In this document: positions 13,549 to 14,491 of the stretch, piece by piece
How positions within the stretch are numbered: the stretch's first letter is position 1
Layout of the letters: each line of letters starts with the position of its first letter
From: JACJWR01 sp044326505
GTDB lineage: Bacteria; Actinomycetota; Actinomycetes; S36-B12; UBA10799
Direction of reading: 5' to 3'
DNA: 14,491 nucleotides
Assembly: GCA_044326505.1 (NCBI GenBank)
Contig: JBIRBF010000055.1
Location: forward strand, 1-14,491
Made by a program: the position numbers and the translations under genes
Notes under the pieces: generated by a model
What the model saw: only the letters and a program-made list of their open reading frames with translations
What the model was told of the DNA's origin: nothing
Database searches by the model: none

Positions 13549-14491
13549 CTACTGCAGGTCCGCGGGATCCACCCGGACCGTGACGACCGGGGCCTTCGTC
13601 CGGCTGCGCTCGCGCTGGACTTCCGCGACGACGTCGAGGATGCCCGGCGTCTGGGCGTAGGACATCCGCAGCAGCCAACGCTCGGCCCGCCCGGCAGATT
13701 CCCCAGGCAACTCGAAGGGCCCGAGCGCCGCTGGCGCATCGGGGCGCCGCTCGGCGAGGGCAGCACGCACCTGTGCAACGGCCCCGGCGGGGCCCTCGAG
13801 CGCCACCATGCGCACGGCAGGGGGCAGGCCCGCCTCGGCGCGCTGCACCAGCTCGCGCTGCGCCCAGCCGATCGGGTCAGCCCGCACGAGCGTCTGGACC
13901 GCCGGGGCGCCCGGATCGGCGACCACCAGGACGGTTCCCTCGGTCCGGACTGCGGCGGCGGCCGACGTCCAACGGGCCAGGGCGTCCTCGGCGGCCCGCA
14001 ACCGGGGCGCTGCGAGGAGCACGTCGCCGTCGAGCAGCAGCGCCGCCGCGTAGCCACCAGCCGCTGCTGGCTCGGCGCCCGGCGTGGCCACCACGAGAGC
14101 CGCATGGGACGGCGCCTCGGCGAGGATCCCCACGTTGGAGTCGCTGCGCAGCACCGGCACGCGCGGGAACGCCGCAGTGAGTTCAGCCACCGTGCGTCCG
14201 CTGCCGACGCGCACGGCCCGCACCCGTGTGCCCCCGCACTCTGTGCAGCTCCACGGCACCGCCTGCGGCCCGCAGTTCGGGCATTGCACCGGCAGACCCG
14301 GCCCAGGCATCGACATCGCCCATCCGCACGCGGGACATCGGGCCAACTCGCGACAATCGGCGCACGCGATCATCGGCAGGTAGCCCTTGCGCGGCACCTG
14401 GACGAGCACCGGGCCCTGCTCCAGTCCGCGCCGCGCGGCCTCGAAGGCGAGACCCGGCAGCCGCGCCACGAGGGCGACCGCATCGCGGTCC
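13549..14491 (-). CDS. priA: Primosomal protein N' (PriA) C-terminal part, helicase motifs degenerate; gene runs off the right edge
   Basis: PriA helps reload the replication machinery at stalled forks. Only the last 313 codons are inside the window. The zinc-binding region is intact, with four CxxC pairs (CADC, CPAC, CPNC, CTEC). The region that should hold the last helicase motifs is degenerate: where active PriA has GTQMxxKGHDFP and QVAGRAGR, this protein reads ATPGAEPAAAGGY and RWTSAAAAVR, so the arginine-finger motif is lost. This matches the known actinobacterial PriA type, thought to lack helicase activity. The C-terminal fold follows, ending VTVRVDPADLQ. The stop is at 13549-13551 with a hairpin just beyond. 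I cannot see the Walker A region, which lies outside the window. Confidence 0.93.
   Translation of the reverse strand, partial: DRDAVALVARLPGLAFEAARRGLEQGPVLVQVPRKGYLPMIACADCRELARCPACGWAMSMPGPGLPVQCPNCGPQAVPWSCTECGGTRVRAVRVGSGRTVAELTAAFPRVPVLRSDSNVGILAEAPSHAALVVATPGAEPAAAGGYAAALLLDGDVLLAAPRLRAAEDALARWTSAAAAVRTEGTVLVVADPGAPAVQTLVRADPIGWAQRELVQRAEAGLPPAVRMVALEGPAGAVAQVRAALAERRPDAPAALGPFELPGESAGRAERWLLRMSYAQTPGILDVVAEVQRERSRTKAPVVTVRVDPADLQ

Overview
The window is GC-rich chromosomal DNA from an actinobacterium (class Actinomycetes by gene order and protein features; I cannot place it to genus). The evidence is the minus-strand order priA, def, fmt, rsmB, rpe, ribD, ribE, ribBA, ribH, hisE ... 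hisG, which is the known actinobacterial housekeeping block. GTG starts, an ATPase-dead actinobacterial type of PriA, an RGHEGRG-type GTP cyclohydrolase II motif and a DUF3558-like lipoprotein agree with this.

The right two-thirds (5244-14491, all minus strand) is that block. priA enters from the right edge, incomplete at its 5' end. It is followed by a hairpin and a predicted lipoprotein gene, then a dense chain def-fmt-rsmB-rpe-ribD-ribE-ribBA-ribH-hisE. Most junctions in the chain are 1-4 nt stop/start overlaps (ATGA, GTGA, TGATG). It covers protein N-terminal processing (def, fmt), 16S rRNA methylation (rsmB), pentose phosphate epimerisation (rpe), the riboflavin pathway (ribD, ribE, ribBA, ribH) and the second step of histidine synthesis (hisE). 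The first histidine enzyme, hisG, normally sits directly after hisE. Here its first 44 codons appear only at the far left edge (1-133), about 5.1 kb away.

The space between hisE and hisG is filled by a compact [NiFe]-hydrogenase module (258-5259). On the plus strand are a Tat-exported group 1 small subunit (hyaA), the catalytic large subunit (hyaB) and its C-terminal maturation endopeptidase (hyaD). Divergently, on the minus strand, are one gene encoding a HypA-HypB fusion (nickel delivery chaperone plus GTPase) and hypC. A 220-bp divergent intergenic region (1759-1978) presumably holds both promoters. hyaD runs into hisE tail to tail with a 16-bp overlap. hypAB, hypC and hisG point the same way, so hisG may now be read behind hydrogenase maturation genes.

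Three features make the hydrogenase worth attention. The proximal iron-sulfur site of the small subunit reads Cys-Asn-Gly-Asn instead of the usual Cys-x-x-Cys, while every other cluster ligand is conserved. The HypA and HypB chaperones are a single polypeptide. The locus has no membrane anchor, no cytochrome b partner and no hypD, hypE or hypF, so the electron acceptor and the rest of cofactor assembly must come from elsewhere. I saw no rRNA, tRNA, CRISPR array, insertion sequence, integrase or FMN riboswitch in the window.
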